From Acinetobacter sp. NIPH 2699 (GTDB taxonomy: Bacteria > Pseudomonadota > Gammaproteobacteria > Pseudomonadales > Moraxellaceae), in NCBI RefSeq assembly GCF_022549355.1, contig NZ_JAKZGL010000004.1:1-64000 (forward strand): a stretch of 64,000 nt of DNA, in the 5' to 3' direction. The position numbers and the translations under genes were made by a program. Position 1 is the first letter of the stretch; every line of letters starts with the position of its first letter. The notes under the pieces were generated by a model. That model was not told the DNA's origin. It was given only the letters and a program-made list of their open reading frames with translations, and did no database searches. Below are positions 35,283 through 45,959 of this stretch, piece after piece.

Positions 35283-37940
35283 ATGAATAGCAAAGAAATC
35301 ATGGCTGATCTCTCCTCTCATACCCCAATGATGCAACAATACCTAAAAGTAAAAATGGAGCATCAACATGCCCTGCTATTTTATCGCATGGGGGATTTTT
35401 ATGAATTGTTTTTTGAAGATGCCCGTCTTGCTGCCAAACTTTTAGGAATTACACTAACCCATCGTGGTAAGGCCAATGGTGAACCAATCCCAATGGCTGG
35501 CGTACCTTATCATGCGGCAGAAGGCTATCTTGCACGTTTGGTTAAATCAGGTCGAACGGTTGCGATCTGTGAGCAGGTCGGTGAAGTTACAGGAAAAGGT
35601 CCTGTGGATCGACAAGTCGTTCGCATCCTAACGCCTGGGACTTTAACTGATGATGCTTTACTGTCTAGTTATCAATCATCAAACTTAGTTGCGCTATGTA
35701 TCCAACAAAATCAAGTTGGCTTTGCTTTACTAGATCTCAGTGCAGGCATTTTTAAAGTTCAACAACAAGACTATAAACCCGAACAACTTCCCATTGAGCT
35801 TGCTCGTTTAATGCCAAGTGAAATTTTGATCGATGAAGATTTAGTTGATCAAGATATTATTGAGCAGATTAAAAAGAACATAGATTGCCCAATCACCAAG
35901 CGCCCAAATGTTGATTTTAATTTAAATAATTCACAAAAAACCTTATGTGATCAGTTCTCCGTCTCGACCTTATCAGGCTTTGGATTAGATCCAATTCCGC
36001 TGGCGAAAGCTGCCGCGGCAGCACTGATTCACTACGCCAAAGAAACACAAAAAACGGCACTGCCACATATTCGTTCGATTCAAATTGAACAAAGTACAGA
36101 TTTTATAGCACTCGATCCAATTACACGTCGTAATCTAGAAATTATTGAGCCTTTGTTTGATCATGGTACATCCCTGTTTCAACTCGTGAATGACTGTCAA
36201 ACAGCCATGGGTGGACGTTTACTCAGCCGAACGCTCATGCAGCCCATTCGTGATACAGCAGTTTTAGATGCCCGTCTTGACGCCACAGAACAACTTTTAA
36301 AGGGATACCATGAAGCACCTCTACGTTTGGTGCTAAAAGAGATTGGAGATATAGAACGAGTTCTAAGCCGCGTTGCTTTAGGCAGTGCTCGCCCACGTGA
36401 TTTGGTTCAACTACGCCATGCCTGTGCGCAAATTCCTTTTTTACGTCATGCATTAACACCCGTTCTACAAGCCAAACAATCTAAATTATTAACACAATTA
36501 GATCATGAGCTCGGTGACTTTAAAAACTTACATCAGCAGTTGATGGCCGCAATTGTAGAAAATCCACCGGTACTTTTGCGTGATGGCAATGTAATTGCAG
36601 AAGGCTATGATGAAGAGTTGGATGAACTCCGAAAAATCCGTGATCATGCAGGACAATTCTTAATTGACCTAGAAATAAGAGAACGGCAACGTACTGGAAT
36701 CAACACCCTTAAAATCGGCTATAACCGTGTCAGTGGCTATTATATTGAACTCACTCGTGCTCAAGCAGAACAAGCACCTGCGGACTATATCCGTCGTCAA
36801 ACACTCAAAAATGCTGAACGTTATATCACGCCAGAACTTAAAGGCTTTGAAGACAAAGTGCTTTCTAGTGAGTCTCGTGCATTAGCCCGTGAAAAACACT
36901 TATTTGAATTATTATTGGATGAGCTACGCCAAAATATTGCACATTTACAAATGATGAGTACTGCAATTGCGTATATTGATGTACTTGCTAATTTTGCCCA
37001 CCAAGCACGATTAAACAATTGGGCACGACCAGAGTTTAGTCCCGAAACAGGCATTAAAATTCAAGCAGGCCGTCATCCTGTGGTTGAAGCTTTAAATAAA
37101 ATACCATTTACCCCAAACGATACATTTCTAGATACACAACATCGTATGGCGATTATTACTGGTCCAAACATGGGCGGTAAATCGACTTTTATGCGTCAAA
37201 CGGCTCTGATTAGTCTTCTCGCCTATTGTGGAAGTTTTGTTCCGGCAAAATCTGCAAAACTTGGCCCGATTGATCGTATTTTTACCCGTATTGGTTCAGC
37301 CGATGACTTATCTACAGGAAAATCAACCTTTATGGTTGAGATGACCGAAACCTCTCAAATTTTACATCATGCCACGAATCAGTCATTGGTATTAATGGAT
37401 GAAGTTGGTCGAGGAACCAGTACTTATGATGGTCTTTCTTTGGCTTGGGCATGTGTACTTGATTTGACTAAACGTGTGAAATGCTTATGTCTATTTGCCA
37501 CACATTATTTTGAACTTACTGAACTCAGCAGTGAAACTGGCATAGACAACTATCACGTTACTGCACAAGAATTAAATGGTAATTTAATTTTATTACACAA
37601 AGTTCAGCACGGGCCCGCAAGCCAAAGTCATGGTTTACAGGTTGCAAAACTAGCAGGTATCCCAGCAAGTGTGATTAAAGAAGCACAAAAACGGTTAAAA
37701 ATTCTTGAAAAGCAACAACATCATATTCTGCAAAAGACAGTACAAACGGATTTATTCAGTTCAATTGATGCCCAAATTGAAACACAGGTTGTTGAAAAAA
37801 TTATTGAAGTGGAAGTCCAGTCCCCTGCTTTAGATTTGTTACAACACATTGATGTAGATGACCTCACTCCACGCCAAGCACTTGAACAGCTTTATCAACT
37901 AAAAGCCTTATACAATAAGGCTCAAACAGTTGAGGGTTAG
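35283..37940 (+). CDS. mutS: DNA mismatch repair protein MutS
   Basis: MutS recognises base mismatches and starts methyl-directed or nick-directed repair. The 885-residue protein has the mismatch-reading Phe-x-Glu in [10 protein letters not shown] near residue 40, an ATPase domain with [25 protein letters not shown] as Walker B, and a C-terminal extension. It is slightly longer than E. coli MutS (853). A terminator follows, before fdxA. Confidence 0.98.
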   Translation: MNSKEIMADLSSHTPMMQQYLKVKMEHQHALLFYRMGDFYELFFEDARLAAKLLGITLTHRGKANGEPIPMAGVPYHAAEGYLARLVKSGRTVAICEQVGEVTGKGPVDRQVVRILTPGTLTDDALLSSYQSSNLVALCIQQNQVGFALLDLSAGIFKVQQQDYKPEQLPIELARLMPSEILIDEDLVDQDIIEQIKKNIDCPITKRPNVDFNLNNSQKTLCDQFSVSTLSGFGLDPIPLAKAAAAALIHYAKETQKTALPHIRSIQIEQSTDFIALDPITRRNLEIIEPLFDHGTSLFQLVNDCQTAMGGRLLSRTLMQPIRDTAVLDARLDATEQLLKGYHEAPLRLVLKEIGDIERVLSRVALGSARPRDLVQLRHACAQIPFLRHALTPVLQAKQSKLLTQLDHELGDFKNLHQQLMAAIVENPPVLLRDGNVIAEGYDEELDELRKIRDHAGQFLIDLEIRERQRTGINTLKIGYNRVSGYYIELTRAQAEQAPADYIRRQTLKNAERYITPELKGFEDKVLSSESRALAREKHLFELLLDELRQNIAHLQMMSTAIAYIDVLANFAHQARLNNWARPEFSPETGIKIQAGRHPVVEALNKIPFTPNDTFLDTQHRMAIITGPNMGGKSTFMRQTALISLLAYCGSFVPAKSAKLGPIDRIFTRIGSADDLSTGKSTFMVEMTETSQILHHATNQSLVLMDEVGRGTSTYDGLSLAWACVLDLTKRVKCLCLFATHYFELTELSSETGIDNYHVTAQELNGNLILLHKVQHGPASQSHGLQVAKLAGIPASVIKEAQKRLKILEKQQHHILQKTVQTDLFSSIDAQIETQVVEKIIEVEVQSPALDLLQHIDVDDLTPRQALEQLYQLKALYNKAQTVEG

Positions 37941-37948
37941 GCAAAATA

Positions 37949-37980
37949 CATAAGCCCTATTATTTTTGATAGGGCTTATG
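37949..37980 (+). terminator. Terminator after mutS
   Basis: CATAAGCCCTAT and ATAGGGCTTATG form a 12-base perfect stem around an eight-base loop. The following T run is short, so efficiency may be modest. Confidence 0.65.
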
Positions 37981-38170
37981 TTCCCCACTTTTGATAAAAA
38001 CTGCTTATTTTAGTGATGTTTTTGAGATTTATTATCAACAAAAGTCATATAAATAAGCCCTTTTCATTGATACGAATAATAAATATCAATAAAAGGAATT
38101 GTTTCTGTCAGTGGTTTTTGCCTAAAATACACTATGCAAAATGAAACCATTTTTTTAGGTAGCTGTCGCC

Positions 38171-38500
38171 ATGACCTTTGTTGTCACTGAAAATTGTATT
38201 AAATGTAAATATCAAGATTGTGTTGAAGTTTGTCCTGTCGATTGTTTTTATGAGGGTCCAAACTTCCTTGTCATCAATCCAGATGAATGTATTGACTGTG
38301 CGCTTTGTGAACCAGAATGCCCAGCAAATGCAATTTTCTCTGAAGATGAATTACCAGAAGGTCAAGAAATCTTTATCGAACTCAATACTGAATTATCTGA
38401 AAAATGGGCGGGTAACAATATCACTCAAATTGGTGAACAACCTGCAGATCGTGAAGAATGGAACGGAAAACCAGATAAACTGCAATATTTAGAAAAGTAA
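38171..38500 (+). CDS. fdxA: 7Fe ferredoxin FdxA
   Basis: This 109-residue ferredoxin carries one 3Fe-4S and one 4Fe-4S centre. The N-terminal cysteine pattern is [14 protein letters not shown] with an insertion, and the second set is [12 protein letters not shown]. It has the acidic C-terminal extension of the FdxA type. It transfers electrons to unknown partners. The linkage with mutS is conserved in Pseudomonas and Acinetobacter. Confidence 0.96.
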   Translation: MTFVVTENCIKCKYQDCVEVCPVDCFYEGPNFLVINPDECIDCALCEPECPANAIFSEDELPEGQEIFIELNTELSEKWAGNNITQIGEQPADREEWNGKPDKLQYLEK

Positions 38501-38503
38501 TTG

Positions 38504-38530
38504 AAAAGACCAGTTTTACTGGTCTTTTTT
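38504..38530 (+). terminator. Terminator after fdxA
   Basis: AAAAGACCAGT and ACTGGTCTTTT pair over 11 bases around TTT, with a run of T behind. It is a standard intrinsic terminator. Confidence 0.88.
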
Positions 38531-38624
38531 AATACTTGAATCACACATATCTTTGCAATTGTTCCATTATGCGTACGTTATTTTGCATTAAAATAACTTG
38601 TCTTTAAATTGTGAACTGACTTTT

Positions 38625-39332
38625 ATGTTGCGAAATAAATTACAGGGTCTTTTATCTTTTTTTATCATCCCTGTGATGATGGTCGGCTGTGTCAGTTCAA
38701 AGACAGAAGTAAACAAAGGCAAAAGAATCCATATTCCTCAGGAAACAGTAACCTTTACTCGACCAACGCCAGATAAAGTAGAACCAGCATCATATCGCCG
38801 ATGGTTGGCCCAAGGTGAAAACTATGCCCGTGTTCGTGAATATGAACAGTTTTTAACACGTAATCAAGTCGCTCACATTATCCCAAGTTTTGAATTATTA
38901 CGAACTGCAAGAGATTGGCAAAAATGTGGTCGTAGTGAGTATGCCGTACCAAACCGTGAGTTGTGGAACAACTCTCTTTCTACTTTGCGTGTCTTTAAAT
39001 ACCTAATCTCTGCCAAAATCTTAACCGATTTTGAAGTGACTTCTGTCTACCGTGATTTACCCTTAAATGAATGTGCAGGCGGTGCAAGTTCGTCTAAACA
39101 TTTATTTAACTCTGCCATCGATTTCCGTATTGGTCCTGAATATCCTCAGCCACAGGATTATGCATTTATCGAACAGTCCAAATTTAAATTATGTCAGTTT
39201 TGGGTACAACATGGTCAAAGCTTAAATCTAGGTATCGGGCTATATCGCTCAGGTCAGATTCATATTGATACTCAAGGTTATCGCACTTGGGGTCCAGACC
39301 TGACACGCAACAGCTCAATGTGTAATTTTTAG
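38625..39332 (+). CDS. Lipoprotein with M15-type peptidase domain
   Basis: The 235-residue protein has a signal peptide and lipobox ending VMMVGC, so it should be lipidated. The C-terminal domain has the M15 (D-Ala-D-Ala carboxypeptidase-like) zinc pattern: SSKHLFNSAIDFRI (H-x5-A-x-D) and later QIHIDTQGYRTWG. It may trim or remodel peptidoglycan in the periplasm. The start at 38625 is chosen because it leads directly into the signal peptide. Confidence 0.82.
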   Translation: MLRNKLQGLLSFFIIPVMMVGCVSSKTEVNKGKRIHIPQETVTFTRPTPDKVEPASYRRWLAQGENYARVREYEQFLTRNQVAHIIPSFELLRTARDWQKCGRSEYAVPNRELWNNSLSTLRVFKYLISAKILTDFEVTSVYRDLPLNECAGGASSSKHLFNSAIDFRIGPEYPQPQDYAFIEQSKFKLCQFWVQHGQSLNLGIGLYRSGQIHIDTQGYRTWGPDLTRNSSMCNF

Positions 39333-39352
39333 AATAGAAAATCATTTCCAGT

Positions 39353-39378
39353 AAAGAGATCAAAATGATCTCTTTTTT
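39353..39378 (+). terminator. Terminator after the M15-type lipoprotein
   Basis: AAAGAGATCA and TGATCTCTTT form a ten-base perfect stem with a three-base loop, followed by T. Confidence 0.85.
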
Positions 39379-39451
39379 ATACAGCAATCAAATTGCACTC
39401 TGTGCATAAATGTTTAAAATGCTGCAAACAGATTCAAAGGTAAGCTTGATT

Positions 39452-40120
39452 ATGCAACAGATGTGGACCGACATTGATGACTATATCAATTCACATTTAA
39501 TTCCCTCTGACCCTAAACTTCAACATGCATTGGACAATACCGATACCCAAGGTCTTTCGAATCATTTAGCTGTTGCACCGAATCAAGGTATGTTCCTACA
39601 AATGTTGATTCAAATGAATCAATGTAAACGTGTATTGGAACTGGGAACTTTTGCTGCCTATAGCACGATTTGGCTGGCACAAGCCTTACCCGCTGATGGT
39701 TACTTGCTCACGGTTGAAGGACGAGATAGTCATGCCATCATTGCCCAAGAAAATATTGATTATGCCAATATGCCAACCCATATAGAACTCAAAAAAGGGC
39801 GCGGTGCAGATGTCATGAATCAACTCATTGCAGAAGCCAGTGAAGCATTTGATTTAATTTTTATTGATGCCGACAAACAAAGTTACCCTGAATACTTAGA
39901 ACTTAGCTTGAAGCTATCTCATTCAGGAACGATTATTGTATTGGATAATGTGATTCGTTCAGGCGCTATTTTGGATGAAAACAATAAAAAACCTAGTATC
40001 GAAGGCATTCGGGAAACGTTCACAGCACTGAAAAATCACCCTCAGCTTTTATCGTGTACAGCACTACAAACAGTAGGTTCAAAAGGACATGATGGCTTTG
40101 CAATTGCGATCGTAAAATAA
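39452..40120 (+). CDS. O-methyltransferase (caffeoyl-CoA OMT-like)
   Basis: The 222-residue protein is an AdoMet-dependent methyltransferase of the COMT/caffeoyl-CoA type. Its SAM motif is VLELGTFAAYST, and the metal/substrate motif is FDLIFIDADKQSYPEYLE followed by IIVLDNVIRSG. AAGG lies ten bases before the ATG at 39452, which gives normal length; an earlier ATG at 39410 has no site. The methyl acceptor in bacteria is generally unknown. Confidence 0.9.
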   Translation: MQQMWTDIDDYINSHLIPSDPKLQHALDNTDTQGLSNHLAVAPNQGMFLQMLIQMNQCKRVLELGTFAAYSTIWLAQALPADGYLLTVEGRDSHAIIAQENIDYANMPTHIELKKGRGADVMNQLIAEASEAFDLIFIDADKQSYPEYLELSLKLSHSGTIIVLDNVIRSGAILDENNKKPSIEGIRETFTALKNHPQLLSCTALQTVGSKGHDGFAIAIVK

Positions 40121-40189
40121 AGATCAAAAAACGAACTGATTTTTTTAGTTATTAAATTTCATATAGATACAAATTTACATAGTGCTTTT

Positions 40190-40228
40190 CCATATAGTTA
40201 TCCACAGTATTTGCGGATAACTATATGG
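40190..40228. repeat. Perfect inverted repeat containing a DnaA box
   Basis: CCATATAGTTATCC (40190-40203) and GGATAACTATATGG (40215-40228) are perfect 14-base arms. The left arm and loop include TTATCCACA, the exact DnaA box consensus, and the right arm gives TTATCCGCA on the other strand. It lies between two convergent genes, so it may also be a terminator, but no strong T tract is present. Confidence 0.6.
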
Positions 40229-40239
40229 AGTAAAATGAA

Positions 40240-41082
40240 TTACTTAGCGACTAATAACGGTACATTTGCATTTCTGAAAATCGTTGTCGTAATGCTACCT
40301 AAGAAAAATTGATGAATTTTACTATGGCTAAAAGCACCTAAAACGATTAACTGCACATTATGTTCTCTTTGATATTCCAAAATATTTTGTGCTACATCGC
40401 CATAACGATAAACAGGCATAACTTCTAAACCTGCATCCGTTAAATACTTTGCTGGCTCAGTAAGCATTTCAGGATGATCGCCGACATAAAGCAGATGGCA
40501 TTGCAATTTTTTCAACAAATCACTCTGAGCAATACGTTGCAACATCTTCTGACAGGTTGGCGAATATTCGTATGCAAAAATAAAACGTTTAGGTGGTTCA
40601 AAATGCTCCCCAACCGTAATCACGGTACAGTTTGCTCCACGGATAAAGTTCTCAACATTACTGCCAATCGGTTTGTTTTTCTCTGCCGCACGCTCGCCAA
40701 CACGACCAATAATCACCACGTCATTTTCATTGAGCAGATTAAAACTTTGTTCAAGAAAATCGCCTTTTTCTTGAATTTTTTTACTGGTTAAACCGTATTG
40801 TTTCTCGATTAACTCTGAAATATGATTGAGGAGATTATTACTATAATCGAGCGCTAATTCACTTTGCTTCTGCTCCAACTCAGCAAGCTCTTTGAGCAAC
40901 ATGGCATTACTCTCAAAGCCAATCACACCGCTGATTTCACCTAAATGATAGCTTGCAGGATAATAATCCAAGATTTGCAGCAATACCAATTCTCTTTGGG
41001 TTTGTTTGGCAACCCAAACCGCAGCTTCAGCCACAGCATCAATACAGGGTGAAGAATCAATACATGCAATGACACGATTCAT
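40240..41082 (-). CDS. Tandem universal stress protein
   Basis: The 280-residue protein consists of two UspA domains. The first ends VVIIGRVGERAAEKN then VENFIRGANCTVITV; the second has the ATP-type loop IVLGAFSHSKIHQFFLGS and ends VPLLVAK. Such tandem Usp proteins bind ATP and help survival under stress. It is a lone cytoplasmic gene, oriented towards the O-methyltransferase gene. Confidence 0.92.
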   Translation of the reverse strand: MNRVIACIDSSPCIDAVAEAAVWVAKQTQRELVLLQILDYYPASYHLGEISGVIGFESNAMLLKELAELEQKQSELALDYSNNLLNHISELIEKQYGLTSKKIQEKGDFLEQSFNLLNENDVVIIGRVGERAAEKNKPIGSNVENFIRGANCTVITVGEHFEPPKRFIFAYEYSPTCQKMLQRIAQSDLLKKLQCHLLYVGDHPEMLTEPAKYLTDAGLEVMPVYRYGDVAQNILEYQREHNVQLIVLGAFSHSKIHQFFLGSITTTIFRNANVPLLVAK

Positions 41083-41189
41083 GTTGGCCTCTCTTTAGGT
41101 CTAACACCTTAGGTCTTCTACTTATTTTTAACTTAACACAGATAAAAGCAGGATAGGTTAAATTTATGTATAGAATCTCATACGCTTTT

Positions 41190-41807
41190 TTATTCAGTTC
41201 TATAACGAATTAATTCTGCTGGATTCCCCGCAACAACGGCATAATCTTCAATATTCTTGGTCACCATACTATTCATCCCAACGACTGCATGACTCCCGAT
41301 TTTAACCCCATCTTTGACCCCAACATGCGCCCCTAACCAAACATCTTGACCAATCTCAATACCCTTTGATGTTACAGGTTGCTGATAGATTGGACGGTCT
41401 AATGCCATCCCATGATCAAAAGCATATAAATGGCTATAAGCTGCTATTCTGACTTGATCGTGTAGCTGAATCCCTGCACGTCCACCATCTAGGATACAGT
41501 GATGATTAATCGCAACTTCATTACCAATGTCTAAAGGACCATGCAAGGTACAATCAGCGGCGATGAAGGTATTATCACCTATCATAATTTTTCGTCCAGG
41601 CTCAGCAAAAATATGTGCCAATGGTGAAATAAAACAGTTCTGACCAATCTCAACAGTTTCCATCTCCATCAAATACGCTTGATATTCAGCTTGCCATGCT
41701 TCGGCCCATTCACGTTGTTTAGGCTTGAGCGACCAATACAACCACGGCATATAATTGAGACGGTGTTTATGCTGCTCTCTGTATTTTAATAAAGGATCAT
41801 TCATCAT
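41190..41807 (-). CDS. Hexapeptide-repeat acetyltransferase
   Basis: The 205-residue protein has repeated hexapeptide-type segments (left-handed beta helix), as in IGDNTFIAADCTLHGPLDIG and IGQDVWLGAHVGVKDGVKIG, typical of maltose/galactoside O-acetyltransferase relatives. A catalytic His is likely in INHHCIL. It would transfer acetyl from acetyl-CoA to a sugar or other hydroxyl; the acceptor is unknown. GAGGAG lies seven bases before the first ATG. It lies next to the YigZ-like gene, separated by a repeat. Confidence 0.88.
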   Translation of the reverse strand: MMNDPLLKYREQHKHRLNYMPWLYWSLKPKQREWAEAWQAEYQAYLMEMETVEIGQNCFISPLAHIFAEPGRKIMIGDNTFIAADCTLHGPLDIGNEVAINHHCILDGGRAGIQLHDQVRIAAYSHLYAFDHGMALDRPIYQQPVTSKGIEIGQDVWLGAHVGVKDGVKIGSHAVVGMNSMVTKNIEDYAVVAGNPAELIRYRTE

Positions 41808-41837
41808 CTTCTTGCTCCTCTACTTTCAACTGTTCAC

Positions 41838-41882
41838 GTCCTGAGAGTGAGGAACACCGTTCCGCAAGCTCGCAAGAGAGGA
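41838..41882 (-). repeat. Dispersed intergenic repeat, copy B (diverged)
   Basis: The plus strand reads GAGTGAGGAACACCGTTCCG then CAAGCTCGCAAGAGAGGA. It shares GAGTGAGGAAC and TTCCGCAAG with copies A and C. It begins about a dozen bases after the YigZ-like stop on the minus strand. Confidence 0.45.
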
Positions 41883-41892
41883 TGTGTAAACC

Positions 41893-42480
41893 CTAATCGT
41901 CAAGTACATTTAATTGCTCACGTCCTCTAGTAACATCTTGAAGTTTTTGTCTTAAAGGTTCAATTTGATAAATTTGCAAACGTGCCTCAATGAAAACACC
42001 ATTTTCGGTATAACTTTCTTGGTATTCAATCTGTTGCTGCATCAGCTCATATTGAATAATTGCCCATTCATTAAACAAACAACTCAACTGAATGTGTTTT
42101 TTCTCAATCAATTCAATTTTTTCAGCCAATAGCAAACATTGACCAGCGCAACCACCATAGGCACGAACTAGCCCACCTGTACCAAGTTTAACGCCGCCAT
42201 ACCAACGATTGACCAATACAATCACATTGGTGAGATCATTACCTTCAATGGTTGCTAAAATTGGACGACCTGCTGTACCAGAAGGTTCACCATCATCATT
42301 AAATCGAACATGATGCCCAATCTTCCATGCCCAACATTGATGGGTCGTTGATGGATCTTTCATCTCTTCTAAGAAGCTTTTAACTTGCTGTTCATTTTCA
42401 ACAATCGCAGCAATCGCTTGGAAACGACTTTTTTTAATGTCTTCTTCAAAAGTTACCGAACTGGCAATGGTGAATGGCAT
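41893..42480 (-). CDS. IMPACT/YigZ-family protein
   Basis: The 195-residue protein has an N-terminal YigZ (IMPACT) domain with DDGEPSGTAGRPIL and VVLVNRWYGGVKLGTGGLVRAY, and a C-terminal DUF1949-like domain. The biological role is unclear; eukaryotic IMPACT regulates translation. The start at 42480 (MPFTIASS) is used; another ATG lies five codons upstream. Confidence 0.93.
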   Translation of the reverse strand: MPFTIASSVTFEEDIKKSRFQAIAAIVENEQQVKSFLEEMKDPSTTHQCWAWKIGHHVRFNDDGEPSGTAGRPILATIEGNDLTNVIVLVNRWYGGVKLGTGGLVRAYGGCAGQCLLLAEKIELIEKKHIQLSCLFNEWAIIQYELMQQQIEYQESYTENGVFIEARLQIYQIEPLRQKLQDVTRGREQLNVLDD

Positions 42481-42561
42481 AAAACATAAATACAAACTTT
42501 AAAAAATGATTATAACAATTTTATGGGGTGATGTAGGGGAGGATGATCAGCATTCCATTAT

Positions 42562-42597
42562 AAAAAATGGGTGCGATGATCAATCACCATCACACCC
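42562..42597 (-). terminator. Terminator of the type I secretion operon
   Basis: GGGTG and CACCC flank a second pair GATG/CATC with one mismatch, and minus-strand reading gives ACCCATTTTTTAT, a good U tract. It follows the hlyD-like gene. Confidence 0.65.
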
Positions 42598-42625
42598 GAC
42601 TATAAAGGTTTCAAATCAGCAGGAA

Positions 42626-43816
42626 CTATCGTTCGCGTAATGCTTCTTTGGCTTTATTAAATGGTTTAAGTAAATAATCCATAATGGTTTTTTGTCCCGT
42701 ACGGATATCTACAGTTGCAACCATACCCGGAGTAATATCGAATGCCGTACCCGCTTTGTTATAAAGTCGATCGGAATCAGTTCGAATATAAACACGATAG
42801 TAAAATTGATCTTGTTTTACTTCATCACGAATGGTATCAGGTGAAATCGTGGTGACTTTACCTTCCAAGCCACCATATACCGCATAATCATAAGCTGTGA
42901 TTTTAACCAAAGCCTCTTGATTGGGATGAATAAATGCAATGTCACGTGGAGAAATACGTGCCTCAATTAAGAGTTTATCTTCCAAAGGCACAATCGTCAT
43001 CAACTTGCCATTTTGAGGAATAACTCCCCCTTCAGTCGTCACATCAATTTCTTTCACCACACCTCTAACAGGCGCTCTAAATACCGCACGTTGTAAGCTA
43101 TCGCTTCTTCCTTTGACCACTTGTAGTTGAGTTTGGATATCGGTATTGGCTTTTGATAATTCCTCACGCGCTTTTACATAGTACTGATTACGAATATCAT
43201 TGATTCTATTTTGTAAATCATTCGCTTCGCGTTTTAAACGCAAGACTTCGACTTCACTGGCTGCACCTTTTGCAACCAACGGTGCTGTCATGGCCAATTC
43301 TTGTTGTACCAATTTAAGTGCTTGTTGATTACCTGAAACAGCCTCCTCTAAATTCATACGTCGTGAATAATAAAGTGCTGTTTCTTCTTTTACCAGTTTA
43401 GGTTCTTTCAAAACCTCTTCTGGAAAAACCAAAGCTGTATTACTGACTTCGGCACGTAAACGCGCTGCCGTTGCCTGTGCAGAACTCAGTAAAGATTGTG
43501 ATTCACCCACATTTGAAGCGAGACGTGTCGGATCAAGCTGAGCTAAAATCTGTCCTTTTTCAACAATATCACCTTCCCTAACCTCGAGTTTAGTTAGAAT
43601 CCCCCCTTCTAGTGATTGAATCGTCTGTTCTTTTGAAGATGGAACCACTTTACCTGTACCAGTAGAAACTTCCTCTAAACTAAACATCCATGCCCAAATG
43701 AGCAGTATCACTAAACCAATACCGATCAACCAAACAACAAGCGACGAACCTGGCAACTTCGGTTCCTTATAACTCACATTCATGGGACGACTGCTGCTTT
43801 GTTCTTGCTCACTCAT
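42626..43816 (-). CDS. Type I secretion periplasmic adaptor (HlyD/LapC-like)
   Basis: The 396-residue membrane fusion protein has one N-terminal transmembrane helix (about residues 27-46), a lipoyl/barrel-sandwich domain, a long coiled-coil hairpin and a C-terminal beta domain. The HlyD signature lies near the C-terminus (GMVATVDIRTGQ). It links the inner membrane ABC protein to the TolC-like channel. It is last in the three-gene operon and starts 20 bases after the ABC gene stop. Confidence 0.93.
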   Translation of the reverse strand: MSEQEQSSSRPMNVSYKEPKLPGSSLVVWLIGIGLVILLIWAWMFSLEEVSTGTGKVVPSSKEQTIQSLEGGILTKLEVREGDIVEKGQILAQLDPTRLASNVGESQSLLSSAQATAARLRAEVSNTALVFPEEVLKEPKLVKEETALYYSRRMNLEEAVSGNQQALKLVQQELAMTAPLVAKGAASEVEVLRLKREANDLQNRINDIRNQYYVKAREELSKANTDIQTQLQVVKGRSDSLQRAVFRAPVRGVVKEIDVTTEGGVIPQNGKLMTIVPLEDKLLIEARISPRDIAFIHPNQEALVKITAYDYAVYGGLEGKVTTISPDTIRDEVKQDQFYYRVYIRTDSDRLYNKAGTAFDITPGMVATVDIRTGQKTIMDYLLKPFNKAKEALRER

Positions 43817-43835
43817 GAACTATCCTCTTATTTTA

Positions 43836-45959
43836 TTAAACTATTTTTTGTTTTGCCGCTGATTGTTGCAAGACGGTATCAGCAGGTCCATCCATGACGA
43901 TTTTGCCATCATTCATCACAATAATACGATCAACCAATTCCAGCACTGCTCGGCGATGAGTGGCGACGATTAAAGTACGATAGCCCAGCCACCCCTTTAA
44001 ATGATCTATCAATTGTTTTTCTGCGACATCATCAATAGCAGCGGTTGGTTCATCAAGCAGTAAAATATTCGGCTCACGAATCAATAACCGTGCGAGTAAC
44101 AAGGCCTGTCGTTGCCCCCCAGAGAAACCTACTCCCCCCTCTAAAACCAAATGGTCCAATCCCTCTTTCTTTTCATGGATGAAACCCAATGCACCCGTCA
44201 CTTTTAAAGCTTTTAGAATATCTTCATCACGTGCCAAGGGCGCACCTAGAGTCAAATTCTCACGAATAGTTCCGTAGAAAAGATAGGCATTTTGGTTTAA
44301 TAATCCCATGTCACGACGGACATCAGCAGGATCAATCAAACTAATATCTAAATCATCCAAATGTACCGAACCTGAATTTGGAGTCTGCATTGCAGAGAGA
44401 ATTTGCAATAATGTTGATTTACCAGCCCCATTTCGCCCCAGAATGGCAATTCGCTCGCCTGCCCGAATCTTTAATTTTTGAATCGCCAAGCTTGGTCGAG
44501 GATCATCTTCACCATACTGAAATACCACATTTTTTAGCTCATAATCGCCATGTAATACTTCTTTATGTACCAGATGTGCATGGTCAGCTTGATCAACTGG
44601 ACGCTGCATCAATTCATCTAAACTTTTCTTCGCCACTTTTGCTTGCTGGAAACGACCAAGTATGCCTGTAATTTGTGATATTGGCGCCAACATACGTGAT
44701 GATAAAATTGAACAAGCAACCAGCGCACCCGTGGTCATTTCACCTTCCATCACAGCAAAACATCCCACCAACACCACAATAGCGTAGGTGAGTCCTTGTA
44801 ACTTCTGCGTCCAAGCTGTCAGTACACCCACAATTTTACGTTGTTGCATACTAATATCAGCAGAAATCTCATTCATATGATTCCATTGATTTTGGAAACG
44901 AGATTCTGCGCGGAGTAACTTAATATCTTCAATCCCTTGTACTGCTTCAACCAAAATCGCATTACGAATGGAGGATTCACGCATACCCTCTTGTGCGAGT
45001 TGAGCCAGTTTTTTCTGTACCAATATTGCTGGCAAAATCATTAAAGGGACGATCAACAGCATAACCCAAAATAAGTTTCCGCCAATAATTGCGAAAATAA
45101 ACAGGAATAAAAAGAAGAATGGTAGATCGGCAATTGCACCCATCGTGGTCGAAGTAACAAGTTCTCGCACCCCTTCTAACTCACGAATTTGAGATATAAA
45201 TGTTCCCGTCGATTTCGAACGCTCACTATTTTTTATTCTTAATGCATGACCAAACACGCGATCAGAAATACGTAGATCTGCACGCTTTCCAATAATGTCA
45301 GAAATATAAACACGTGAAATACGTAAAACAAACTCAAAGATTGCCGCAATCAGTACACCACCAGCCAGTACCCAAAGTGTTGGTATGGACTGTGAGGGAA
45401 CAACGCGGTCATAGACTTGCATTGAGAAAACGATGGTTGCCAATGCCAGAACATTTGCAATCAAAGATGCAAACATAATATCGATATAGCGCTTCCAATC
45501 AGTTAAAACTATTGACCAAAACCAGCTTGGTTTATAGGGTTTAATATATTCATCAATACGTGCATCAGGAACTGATTGCTCTGGACGTAAGATATACACA
45601 TTTTTGACAATGTGTTTTAACGCGCCTACTGCGAACTTTTGTGATAAACCCTGATCGCCACTGAGTTGAATACTGACATGTCCAGCCCCATCCGCTTTAT
45701 CAATGACCCCGACTTGGCCATCTGCCAGTTCAACCAATATAGGTAAGCGCCAAGGATTAATGACATCATTGCTGAATTTTACTCTGCGTAAAGTGAGACC
45801 AATTTGCCGACTGATCAACGTCAAAACCTCATCAAGATTCTGATTTTGATTCCAATCTAACTGTAAGCGAACTCGCTCTTCCGAAGGCTCAATCCGATAA
45901 TGCTTTGCAATCGTTAATATTGCCTGTAACCAAGGTTGGTAATCTATTTTTGTCATCAT
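43836..45959 (-). CDS. Type I secretion ABC transporter (LapB-like)
   Basis: The 707-residue protein has an N-terminal C39-like domain without the catalytic Cys (about residues 1-130), six membrane helices, and an ATPase domain with Walker A GRNGAGKST, signature FSGGQRQ, Walker B NILLLDEPTAA and the H-loop ATHR. A degenerate C39 domain is typical of transporters that secrete RTX or adhesin substrates unprocessed. Its start overlaps the TolC-like gene stop by four bases. Confidence 0.95.
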   Translation of the reverse strand: MMTKIDYQPWLQAILTIAKHYRIEPSEERVRLQLDWNQNQNLDEVLTLISRQIGLTLRRVKFSNDVINPWRLPILVELADGQVGVIDKADGAGHVSIQLSGDQGLSQKFAVGALKHIVKNVYILRPEQSVPDARIDEYIKPYKPSWFWSIVLTDWKRYIDIMFASLIANVLALATIVFSMQVYDRVVPSQSIPTLWVLAGGVLIAAIFEFVLRISRVYISDIIGKRADLRISDRVFGHALRIKNSERSKSTGTFISQIRELEGVRELVTSTTMGAIADLPFFFLFLFIFAIIGGNLFWVMLLIVPLMILPAILVQKKLAQLAQEGMRESSIRNAILVEAVQGIEDIKLLRAESRFQNQWNHMNEISADISMQQRKIVGVLTAWTQKLQGLTYAIVVLVGCFAVMEGEMTTGALVACSILSSRMLAPISQITGILGRFQQAKVAKKSLDELMQRPVDQADHAHLVHKEVLHGDYELKNVVFQYGEDDPRPSLAIQKLKIRAGERIAILGRNGAGKSTLLQILSAMQTPNSGSVHLDDLDISLIDPADVRRDMGLLNQNAYLFYGTIRENLTLGAPLARDEDILKALKVTGALGFIHEKKEGLDHLVLEGGVGFSGGQRQALLLARLLIREPNILLLDEPTAAIDDVAEKQLIDHLKGWLGYRTLIVATHRRAVLELVDRIIVMNDGKIVMDGPADTVLQQSAAKQKIV

